Shown here piece after piece: positions 1-4,973 of a stretch of 5,000 nucleotides of DNA. This DNA comes from Candidatus Geothermarchaeota archaeon. GTDB lineage: Archaea; Thermoproteota; Nitrososphaeria; Geothermarchaeales; JAUWBL01. The notes beneath the pieces were generated by a model, which saw only the letters and a program-made list of their open reading frames with translations, had not been told where the DNA came from and did no database searches. The position numbers and the translations under genes are program-made. The stretch covers positions 1-5,000 of the forward strand of contig JAUWBL010000097.1 of NCBI GenBank assembly GCA_030601715.1. The letters run 5' to 3'. Positions within the stretch are counted from its first letter, which is position 1; the number at the start of each line of letters is the position of its first letter.

Positions 1-239
1 GCAACATATACTCTGGGCAGATCCTTGCCGCGATGGAGAGTGACTTACCCAACTGGAAGGGGCAGATAGCCCAAGGTAGCTTCAAGGACGTCAAGCGATG
101 GCTGGTGAAGAACATCCACAGCTGCGGGGCCCTGTACGACCCCCAAGACCTGATCAGGGAGGTCACAGGCCAAGAGATCGACGTCAGACCCTACCTCAGC
201 TACTTGGACGAGAAATACTCAAAGCTGTACGGATACTAG
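1..239 (+). CDS. Carboxypeptidase Taq (M32 family metallopeptidase), C-terminal fragment
   Basis: This is the last part of a gene that enters from the left edge. The reading frame is open from base 3 (bases 1-2 probably complete a Gly codon) and ends at TAG 237-239. The translation begins NIYSGQILAAM and continues SDLPNW, then VKRWLVKNIHSCGALYDP, and ends in KLYGY. This pattern, with a Tyr-Ser-Gly helix, a Trp-Leu-x-x-x-Ile-His segment and a closing YLxxKY, is the characteristic end of M32 zinc carboxypeptidases. Those are cytosolic enzymes of about 500 residues that remove C-terminal amino acids from peptides. The HEXXH zinc motif lies upstream, outside the window, so catalytic competence cannot be judged. 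The ATG at 33 is an internal Met, not a start. The gene converges on the tRNA gene, with under 60 bases between its stop and the encoded CCA. The family call is by pattern recognition. Confidence 0.82.
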   Translation, partial: NIYSGQILAAMESDLPNWKGQIAQGSFKDVKRWLVKNIHSCGALYDPQDLIREVTGQEIDVRPYLSYLDEKYSKLYGY

Positions 240-296
240 CGACGACTGGTCTTAGGTAGCTTTTCAATCGAGATACGGATGCGACCTGTCTGTCTG

Positions 297-384
297 TGGT
301 GGGCCGGGCAGGACTCGAACCTGCGACCTCCTGCGCTCTTAGGGTCTCGTAAGGCAGGTGTCCTACCAACTAGACTACCGGCCC
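297..384 (-). tRNA. tRNA-Val (UAC anticodon) with a 12-nt intron and encoded CCA
   Basis: Read on the minus strand, a full cloverleaf can be folded. Acceptor GGGCCGG (384-378) pairs with CCGGCCC (307-301). The D arm is GTCT/GGAC. The anticodon stem CCTGC (358-354) pairs with GCAGG (334-330). The variable loop is five bases, and the T arm is GCAGG-TTCGAGT-CCTGC (324-308). The discriminator is A (300), followed by a genome-encoded CCA (299-297). The anticodon TAC is at 351-349, read as Val; A73 and the CCTGC anticodon stem fit archaeal tRNA-Val. The anticodon loop is too long unless 12 bases (347-336) are removed between positions 37 and 38, the canonical archaeal intron site. Once spliced, the loop becomes CTTACGC and the tRNA is of normal length. 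It decodes GUA and probably other GUN codons. Confidence 0.93.
336..347 (-). other. 12-nt tRNA intron at position 37/38
   Basis: The intron reads AGACCCTAAGAG on the minus strand. Its TAAG (341-338) is exactly complementary to CTTA (353-350) in the 5' half of the anticodon loop, giving a 4-bp central helix. On the 5' side C36, G37 and the first intron base A form a three-base bulge or loop segment, with the cut after G37. On the 3' side A, G and C38 form a three-base bulge, with the cut after the G. The remaining GACCC closes the hairpin, so no inner helix is present. This is a relaxed bulge-helix-loop form of the bulge-helix-bulge motif cut by archaeal splicing endonuclease. The intron is near the lower limit of known archaeal intron sizes. 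Confidence 0.85.
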
Positions 385-404
385 ATTTGGGGGATCGGGT
401 TCAC

Positions 405-413
405 GGAAGTTAA
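405..413 (-). promoter_or_regulatory. Possible TATA box for tRNA-Val
   Basis: On the minus strand the sequence CTTAACTTC is centred about 25 bases before the first base of the tRNA (384). That is the usual distance from TATA box to start site in archaea. The box is only moderately A/T-rich and no clear BRE is visible, so this is a position-based suggestion. Confidence 0.3.
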
Positions 414-505
414 GGAGGTTGTCTGTTCGGTTCCGATGCACCTGAATGTGTAGACGACTCTGCGGAGATGCGGCGGCCTTCAGGAAAGAGAATGAAGGAT
501 TAGGG

Positions 506-540
506 AAAAAACGAACAGGAGGGCTGAAAGAACAGTCAGC
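506..540 (-). terminator. Candidate terminator of the alba gene
   Basis: About 12 bases after the alba stop codon, the minus strand shows GCTGA (540-536) and TCAGC (527-523), a 5-bp stem with an 8-base loop. A run of six T (511-506) follows ten or so bases later. Archaeal termination depends mainly on the T-tract, so the T6 run is the stronger signal and the hairpin may be incidental. Confidence 0.4.
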
Positions 541-551
541 GTCTGGGATGT

Positions 552-983
552 CTACTTCTTGACGAGAACTATGTCTATGGTGGAGACGTTTCTCTGCTCC
601 TCGCCGAGGATCTCCGTGTCAATGGCTATGTCCTTGACCGTAACCATGTCTGCGTAGAGTCGTCTCCTTATGACCTCAGCGACATCGACGGCAGTGGAGA
701 TCGACCTTCCCCTCGCCTTGATGATGATCTCATCGCTACCAGCGTTGAACTGTAGCAGAGCAGCTAGGGCGTAGCTCATGAGGGGCTTCTTTCCTATGTA
801 GATGATGTTCCTATCTCTAGACATCGTGCGCTTCGGCCTCGACTCTCTTCTCTTCGGCTTCTCGGCTTCAGCAGGCTTTTTCTTCGGCTTCTCGGCTTCA
901 GCAGGCTTTTTCTTCGGCTTCTCGGCTTCAGCAGGCTTTTCTTCATCCTCTTCTACTGTTTCAGCGGTCTCTTCTTTGCTCAA
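552..983 (-). CDS. albA: Alba-family DNA/RNA-binding protein with a repetitive charged N-terminal tail
   Basis: Residues 54-143 form a complete Alba domain. It contains IGKKPLMSY (63-71) with the paired lysines K65/K66, which match K16/K17 of Sulfolobus Alba, the nucleic-acid contact and acetylation region. IIIKARGRSIS (86-96) and a closing VSTIDIVLVKK follow. Alba dimers coat archaeal chromatin and also bind RNA. The usual protein has about 90 residues; this one has 53 extra at the N-terminus. Residues 3-15 are acidic, followed by PAEAEKPKKK repeated and a basic RRESRPKR. The tail is low-complexity and probably disordered. The position of Sulfolobus Phe60, involved in dimer-dimer contact, is Leu109 here. 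The start is TTG at 983, preceded by GAGG nine bases upstream and a TATA-like box. An internal ATG at 824 would give a plain 90-residue Alba. The gene stands alone between the hypothetical gene (105-bp gap) and tRNA-Val. Confidence 0.93.
   Translation of the reverse strand: MSKEETAETVEEDEEKPAEAEKPKKKPAEAEKPKKKPAEAEKPKRRESRPKRTMSRDRNIIYIGKKPLMSYALAALLQFNAGSDEIIIKARGRSISTAVDVAEVIRRRLYADMVTVKDIAIDTEILGEEQRNVSTIDIVLVKK
851..940 (-). repeat. Three perfect 30-bp tandem repeats inside alba
   Basis: Copies at 851-880, 881-910 and 911-940 are identical base for base. Each encodes ten residues, in phase PAEAEKPKKK; the third protein copy breaks off into RRESRP. The unit length is a multiple of three, so gain or loss of copies keeps the Alba frame. 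The lack of any synonymous difference suggests recent duplication by slippage or unequal exchange, or active homogenisation. Confidence 0.95.
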
Positions 984-992
984 AGTTGGACG

Positions 993-996
993 CCTC
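993..996 (-). promoter_or_regulatory. Ribosome binding site deciding the TTG start of alba
   Basis: The minus strand reads GAGG nine bases before TTG 983. It is complementary to the CCUC end of 16S rRNA. It falls just inside the transcript predicted from the TATA-like box at 1020-1026, and so supports translation of the long, tailed form. The internal ATG at 824 has a GAGG at a less suitable distance of about 12 bases. Confidence 0.5.
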
Positions 997-1017
997 TACA
1001 GTAAAGGCAAAATGTCT

Positions 1018-1032
1018 ACTATTAAAGCTTCG
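1018..1032 (-). promoter_or_regulatory. BRE/TATA promoter of alba
   Basis: The minus strand reads CGAAGC followed by TTTAATA (1026-1020), a good match to an archaeal BRE plus TATA box. The expected start site, about 26 bases downstream, is near 997. This gives a leader of about 14 bases that includes the GAGG at 996-993. The agreement of box, leader and ribosome site makes this the best-supported promoter in the window. Confidence 0.6.
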
Positions 1033-1088
1033 AAGCACGCAGCTCACTGTCAGGCGAATGTTGGGACAGCGGCTCATCGGAGCGGAGG

Positions 1089-1487
1089 CTACTTCCCAGC
1101 CTTCATCTGTTCCATCATCTGTTCTATGATGCGGCTCACATACTCCCGACATTCCGCTAATTGGATGTACCCCCGGTACCTGTTGAACACGTAGACGTCA
1201 AAATGTCGATCCAGCTCGTCCAGAGCGTCATGTGTCGTCTCCGTAGAGTAATGATCCTTACCGGGGCTGTACTCCCAGTCAAGGCGCGTCAACGTCTCGT
1301 GGTAGCGCTCCCTTACCCTCTGCGGCAATCCAGCCGGCCCGACATCCTCGAAGAAACGAGCGTTCATAGACCTGTTCTTCTTCTTCCAATCGAAGATGAC
1401 CCTCACTCGAAGATCCCTGTTCCGAAGCTCCCGATCGAGGTCAGCGCTCAGCAAAGTAACATCCAATACAAGATGGGAGGTCCGCAA
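1089..1487 (-). CDS. Hypothetical protein, about 130 residues, unrecognised
   Basis: The product has up to 132 residues, with stop TAG at 1091-1089. I do not recognise the family. It is soluble-looking: no signal peptide or membrane segment, one Cys only, and rich in Arg, Asp, Glu and aromatic residues. By eye there is a likely beta hairpin early on (LVLDVTLL, then DLRVRVIFDW at about 25-34), a basic KKKNR turn, a charged middle with LDWEYSPGKDHYSTE, a strand DVYVFNRYRGY and an amphipathic C-terminal helix ending MMEQMKAGK. The TTG at 1487 is the first start after an in-frame stop but overlaps a T-rich TATA-like box. A leaderless TTG at 1466 (residue 8) would fit that box better. The gene lies 57 bases after the PaaK-like ligase and 105 before alba. 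Coding status rests on a long minus-strand frame with protein-like composition and tight packing. Confidence 0.66.
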   Translation of the reverse strand: MRTSHLVLDVTLLSADLDRELRNRDLRVRVIFDWKKKNRSMNARFFEDVGPAGLPQRVRERYHETLTRLDWEYSPGKDHYSTETTHDALDELDRHFDVYVFNRYRGYIQLAECREYVSRIIEQMMEQMKAGK

Positions 1488-1497
1488 AAATAAGAAA
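1486..1497 (-). promoter_or_regulatory. T-rich box: promoter of the hypothetical gene or terminator of the ligase gene
   Basis: The minus strand reads TTTCTTATTTTT. It sits about 24 bases before the TTG at 1466, which suits a TATA box for a leaderless start there. Alternatively, the five-T run about 55 bases after the ligase stop could end that transcript. The two readings are compatible, and the sequence alone does not choose between them. Confidence 0.35.
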
Positions 1498-1544
1498 TCC
1501 AGTCGTGGAGGGACGAGTCGTTACCGCTGAAGCGACCCCGCCTG

Positions 1545-2843
1545 TCACAATTCCCTGAGGTCGATGACCCGCCTTGCCTTTCCCTCGAACCGAGGGAGAT
1601 CCCCCACCTCCAGTATCTCAACCTTCACTCTGAGAAACAGCTTCTGTCGAAGCTTCTCCACCAGCTCTTTTCGCAGGCTGGGTATGTCAACGTTCGCCGA
1701 GGCTGCCTCTGCCCTAAGGGTCAGGGAATCCATCCGGCCAACCTTTCTCTCCACCACCATCTCCCATGCGTTTCCGACGTCGGGGAGATCGAGGATCACC
1801 TCTTCGATCTGCCGAGGGTACACGATGGTTCCCTTCACCTTCAACATGTCGTCAGTCCTTCCGTGGATCCTCGTGATCCGAGGAAAGGACCTACCACACT
1901 CGCACCGCCCGGTTTCCAATGACGTGATATCTCCTGTTCTGAGCCTAACAAGAGGCGTGGCCTCGCGCGACAGGGTCGTGAGAACCAGCTCCCCCCTCTC
2001 ACCGGACTCCAAGGACTCTCCTGTCTTCGGGTCGACGACCTCAGGATAGAAGTGGTCCGTCCAAACGTGCAAACCGTTTCGCTCTTGGCATTCAACGGCA
2101 ACTCCAGGGCCGGACATCTCGGTCAGGCCGTAGTGGTCGTAGGCCACCAGACCGAGATATTCCTCGATCCTCTTCCGCGTCCCCTCAGACCACGGCTCAG
2201 CCCCGAAGACCCCAAACCTAAGGCTGAGATCCCTACGGGGGTCCACGCCCATCTGCGTGATCTTTTCTCCGATGTAGAGGGCGTAGGATGGGGTGCAGCA
2301 GAGGACTGTGGTCCTAGCACGTTGCATGATTTCGATCTGCCTTGTGGTCATGCCTGTTGAGGTCGGGATCACCATAGCTCCAACCCTCTCAGCTCCGTAG
2401 TGGAAGCCCAGACCCCCGGTAAACAGGCCGTAGCCATAGGCAACCTGCACGATGTCGTTGCGAGTCATACCGTAGGCGGACAGGCTCCTAGCCATCAGGT
2501 TGGACCAGGTCTGTATGTCTCGCTGCGTGTACCCCACCACTATGGGGGCGCCTGTGGTACCCGAGGACATGTGAACCCTGACAAGATCAGATTCCGGGAC
2601 GGCGAACACCTCTGAGGACGCGTTGTTCCTCAAGTCCTCCTTGGAAGTGAATGGGATAAGCTCCAAGTCTTCCGGAGCCGATAGATTCCGAGCGTCACCT
2701 CCTAGATCCCGAAACCTTCGTCGATAGAACGGGCTCTTTTCATACACATACCTGAGTGTTGCCTTCAGCCGCTCGAAAGAAAGAGCTGCGAGCTCCGACC
2801 CGGAGAGACCCTCAACCGATGGTTCCCAGCTGGAGGATGTCAT
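1545..2843 (-). CDS. paaK: Phenylacetate-CoA ligase-like acyl-CoA synthetase (PaaK family)
   Basis: This is an ANL-superfamily enzyme that activates an aryl- or arylalkanoic acid with ATP and joins it to CoA; phenylacetate is the family's best-known substrate. Numbering is from the ATG at 2870. The PaaK entry ERLKATLRYVYEKSPFYRRRF (33-53) is followed by the phosphate loop SSGTTG (102-107), YGYGLFTGG (145-153), GAEPW (223-227), YDHYGLTEM (244-252), and RTGD (311-314), which binds the ribose. Next come the CxCGR element (323-327), the hinge GRTDDMLKVKG (337-347) and the catalytic lysine in EGKARRV (K431). All key motifs are intact and the length is normal. I prefer the ATG at 2843 (432 residues), because the first ATG lies inside a TATA-like box and PaaK proteins usually start just before the Trp-x-Pro. 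In archaea such enzymes commonly handle aromatic acids from amino-acid breakdown; the substrate here is inferred only. The gene follows alaX by 72 bases. Confidence 0.93.
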   Translation of the reverse strand: MTSSSWEPSVEGLSGSELAALSFERLKATLRYVYEKSPFYRRRFRDLGGDARNLSAPEDLELIPFTSKEDLRNNASSEVFAVPESDLVRVHMSSGTTGAPIVVGYTQRDIQTWSNLMARSLSAYGMTRNDIVQVAYGYGLFTGGLGFHYGAERVGAMVIPTSTGMTTRQIEIMQRARTTVLCCTPSYALYIGEKITQMGVDPRRDLSLRFGVFGAEPWSEGTRKRIEEYLGLVAYDHYGLTEMSGPGVAVECQERNGLHVWTDHFYPEVVDPKTGESLESGERGELVLTTLSREATPLVRLRTGDITSLETGRCECGRSFPRITRIHGRTDDMLKVKGTIVYPRQIEEVILDLPDVGNAWEMVVERKVGRMDSLTLRAEAASANVDIPSLRKELVEKLRQKLFLRVKVEILEVGDLPRFEGKARRVIDLREL

Positions 2844-2866
2844 GCTCAAACTAAACCGACAACGAG

Positions 2867-2880
2867 GCATATTAGCGGTA
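2867..2880 (-). promoter_or_regulatory. Possible TATA box of the PaaK-like gene
   Basis: The minus strand reads ACCGCTAATATG, with the A/T core centred near 2871. That is about 26-28 bases before the ATG at 2843, the distance expected for a leaderless archaeal transcript. The core includes the alternative ATG at 2870, which argues against that codon as the start. No ribosome binding site precedes either ATG. Confidence 0.4.
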
Positions 2881-2915
2881 TCGATAGGATCTTGCCCTCT
2901 CCCGGGAGGACCTAC

Positions 2916-3638
2916 TCAGACGGCATCCCAGGGTTCAAGAACGATTTCTATGCGTCTGTTCAGCCTGCCCTTGTTTATCGTCTTGACTATCCTCGTTCGG
3001 CCGACCTCCTTCGTGTTCTCGACATGTGTGCCACCGTCAGCCTGGACATCGAAGCCCGCGATCTCCACGATCCTTATCGTCCGAATCGTGGGCGGCAGTA
3101 GACTGACCCTGGTCCTGATAAGGTCCGGGATCTGGAGGGCCTCCTCCCTAGGCAGAAACCTGAAAGAGACCTCTCTCCCCTCCCAAATCACCCTGTTGGC
3201 TACCTCCTCGATCCTCTGAACTCGATCCTGATCGAGCGTGTCCAGGTCAAAATCCATCCTAGCCCTATCCAAGTAAACCCGGCTTCCGGTGACGAGGCCC
3301 CCGAACAGATCGAAAACGGCTTTCGATAGGATGTGTAGAGCCGTGTGGTATCTCATGGAAGCGTATCTCCTCTCCCATTCGATGACGCCCCTTACCTTCG
3401 TTCCTTCGTCAGGAAGTTCTCCCCCCAAGAGGTGCATGACGTCGGCGCCCATCTTGCGAAGACCGAGGATCAAACTCTCCTCTGAGTCCCACATCAAGGT
3501 CCCCCTATCTCCCGGTTGTCCGCCTCCGCGGGGATAGAAGGCGGTCCTGTCTAGGACTATCCCGTCTCCCTCGATGCGGTCGACCAAGGCGTCGAAATCC
3601 CTGACGTAGCTATCTCTCATGTACAAGAGCTCAGTCAA
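2916..3638 (-). CDS. alaX: AlaX-M type alanyl-tRNA editing protein (Ser/Gly-tRNA(Ala) deacylase)
   Basis: The protein is a free-standing relative of the AlaRS editing domain. It hydrolyses Ser-tRNA(Ala), and in some AlaX-M members Gly-tRNA(Ala), in the cytosol. The N-terminal domain (about 1-90) carries the AlaX/AlaRS signature FYPRGGGQPGDRG (34-46), which separates AlaX-M from the shorter AlaX-S. The editing domain has the zinc motif HTALH (H98, H102) and the second motif DGGTH (201-205), with H205. The first residue of that motif is usually Cys; here it is Asp. At 240 residues the length is normal for AlaX-M. The TTG at 3638 gives an N-terminus (TELLYMRDSY) like that of relatives and overlaps the upstream aminotransferase stop by 8 bases, which implies translational coupling. 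The alternative ATG at 3620 lacks six residues. Confidence 0.92.
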   Translation of the reverse strand: MTELLYMRDSYVRDFDALVDRIEGDGIVLDRTAFYPRGGGQPGDRGTLMWDSEESLILGLRKMGADVMHLLGGELPDEGTKVRGVIEWERRYASMRYHTALHILSKAVFDLFGGLVTGSRVYLDRARMDFDLDTLDQDRVQRIEEVANRVIWEGREVSFRFLPREEALQIPDLIRTRVSLLPPTIRTIRIVEIAGFDVQADGGTHVENTKEVGRTRIVKTINKGRLNRRIEIVLEPWDAV

Positions 3639-4812
3639 GTGCGCTCACGGTCTGTTCGGCCAAGATTCTCTCCGCAACCTCAACGCCCGCTTCCAAACTA
3701 TCCAACAGGCCAAGTCTGTTGAGCGCGACCTCGATGGCCCTAATGGTCGGAATCACACATCTCCGCGAGGCCGTCACGCCCATGTGACCGATTCTCAGGA
3801 CCCTTCCCCTAAGCTCAGATAACCCTCCGGCCACCATGATGTCGAACTCGTCCCTCAACGTCTTCCTGATCATCTTGTCGGTCCCTGGGGGCACTTCTAT
3901 CACGCTGAGAGTGGAGGAAGCCACCTCTTCTTCAGGCAGTGACTCCAAGCCTACGGCCCTCATCGCCTCTCGCATGGCCCTACCAACGGCCCGGTGGCGC
4001 GCATACCTCACAGCCAGCCCCTCGTTCAGGGCCTTATCAACAGCAGCGTTCAGAGCGACAATGATAGATGTCGGCATGGATGATGGGTAGGGGTGGCCCC
4101 ATGACCCCCATTCCTCCTCGAACCTCCTCCATACGCGAAGGTTGAAAAACCTAGGCACCTCGTTTCTCTTTCTGAAAGCCTCCTCCCAAGCGTCTCCTGA
4201 GATCGAGATGGGGACAATCCCGTTCACCGAGCTCAGACACTTGCTGGCGTAGCCTATGCAGAAATCGATATGCCAGTCGTCGACCGCCAGCTCGGACCCC
4301 CCGAAGGCCGAGACCGAGTCCACAACAAACAGAGCGGAGTGTTCGTGCACTATTCTTCCGATTTCCTCAACTGGGTTTAGGACACCGGTTGAGGTCTCAT
4401 TATGAACCAAGAAGACCGCCTCGATCTCACTATTCCCTTCCAATGCCTCCTCCACCTTGGCAGGATCGATGGCTATCCCGGGCTCCGCGCAAAGATTCAG
4501 AGGATTACGACCGGACATCTCCAGAATCTCCTTTGTCATCTCACCGAAGAAGCCGTTGCTCAGGTTAAGAACTGTCCCCCCCTTCCGGACCAAGTTCAAA
4601 GTTGCGATCTCAAGAGCAACGTTGGCAGGCGTGGGCAGTATTATGACATCACCGCTTGTGTCAAAGATCTTCCCTATCTTCGCCCTCGTCTCATTGAAGA
4701 ACCTTCCCCATTCAGGACCGTAGTGAGGCAGAACCGGCTTCGACAACGCTGAGAGGACTTCGGGATCCACCTCCGTCGGACCCGGGATCATTAGAAGTTT
4801 GTGGGGACTCAT
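3631..4812 (-). CDS. Class V aminotransferase, serine-pyruvate/alanine-glyoxylate type
   Basis: This PLP enzyme of fold type I has 393 residues, normal for the family. The N-terminus MIPGPTEVDPEVL (8-20) is diagnostic. HYGPEW (30-35) replaces the common HRSPEF. HNETSTGVLNP (137-147) and VVDSVSAFGG (163-172) hold cofactor ring contacts, including D165. ASKCL (189-193) carries the Schiff-base lysine K191. HPYPSSMPTS (240-249) and RIGHMG (340-345) follow, with R340 the expected substrate-carboxylate binder. Family members transfer amino groups between Ala, Ser or Gly and glyoxylate, pyruvate or hydroxypyruvate; the exact pair cannot be read here. The segment that usually reads SGSGT, near the cofactor phosphate, is LPTPAN (59-64). 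The start is ATG at 4812, possibly leaderless, with a TATA-like box about 26 bases ahead. The gene heads the minus-strand cluster and overlaps alaX. Confidence 0.93.
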   Translation of the reverse strand: MSPHKLLMIPGPTEVDPEVLSALSKPVLPHYGPEWGRFFNETRAKIGKIFDTSGDVIILPTPANVALEIATLNLVRKGGTVLNLSNGFFGEMTKEILEMSGRNPLNLCAEPGIAIDPAKVEEALEGNSEIEAVFLVHNETSTGVLNPVEEIGRIVHEHSALFVVDSVSAFGGSELAVDDWHIDFCIGYASKCLSSVNGIVPISISGDAWEEAFRKRNEVPRFFNLRVWRRFEEEWGSWGHPYPSSMPTSIIVALNAAVDKALNEGLAVRYARHRAVGRAMREAMRAVGLESLPEEEVASSTLSVIEVPPGTDKMIRKTLRDEFDIMVAGGLSELRGRVLRIGHMGVTASRRCVIPTIRAIEVALNRLGLLDSLEAGVEVAERILAEQTVSALD

Positions 4813-4833
4813 ACAATGAACAGAACAGGACTC

Positions 4834-4850
4834 GTCCTCATATGGGTTCG
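4834..4850 (-). promoter_or_regulatory. Possible BRE/TATA promoter of the aminotransferase-alaX unit
   Basis: The minus strand reads CGAACCCATATGAGG, a BRE-like CGAA followed by a short A/T core centred near 4840. The core lies about 26-28 bases before the ATG at 4812, so the transcript would be leaderless or nearly so. No ribosome binding site precedes the ATG, which is consistent. The A/T core is short, so confidence is limited. Confidence 0.35.
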
Positions 4851-4935
4851 TATCGATTCCTCCCGGTACAAGGATGAACGACAGGTATCCATGAAGCCGC
4901 TCTTGGTCTCAGTCAATCGGGCGTGAGTGAGAATT

Positions 4936-4956
4936 CCCTTGAATAGTGCAAAAGGG
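4936..4956. repeat. Short inverted repeat upstream of the possible divergent gene
   Basis: CCCTT (4936-4940) and AAGGG (4952-4956) form an inverted repeat with 11 bases between. It ends 17 bases before the ATG at 4974 and covers the region where a TATA box for that gene would be expected. It could be an operator, but arms of five bases arise often by chance. Confidence 0.22.
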
Positions 4957-4973
4957 TGTTCTGAATTAGGGAC

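Noticed and set aside
287..299. CTGT tandem repeat next to the tRNA 3' end
   Set aside because: Only about three units, partly inside the encoded CCA; no reason to think it functional.
385..551. Search for a small gene or RNA between tRNA-Val and alba
   Set aside because: Only very short frames and the candidate promoter and terminator elements were found.
961..1152. Minus-strand 63-codon frame between the hypothetical gene and alba
   Set aside because: It overlaps both genes in another phase and crosses the alba promoter; no supporting signal.
802..1194. Plus-strand open frame of 130 codons with Gly-Phe-Ser-Ala-Ser repeats
   Set aside because: It is the antisense of the alba tail repeats; its repeats mirror the 30-bp units, and the alba frame is clearly the coding one.
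1161..1493. Plus-strand open frame of 110 codons opposite the hypothetical gene
   Set aside because: Composition is unlike a protein core, there is no start signal, and the minus-strand frame is longer and fits the gene order. Because the minus gene is itself unrecognised, this is the least certain rejection.
1564..2615. Several open frames in other phases across the ligase gene
   Set aside because: They overlap a full-length PaaK frame with all motifs intact; shadows from codon bias.
2899..2908. Ten-base palindrome CTCCCGGGAG just after alaX
   Set aside because: It has no loop to fold as a hairpin and no T-tract follows; too short to call an operator without conservation.
2842..3537. Plus-strand open frames opposite alaX
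   Set aside because: The minus strand carries the complete AlaX signature; these frames have no family features.
3619..4752. Plus-strand open frames opposite the aminotransferase
   Set aside because: They are antisense to an intact class V aminotransferase and lack ribosome sites or recognisable domains.
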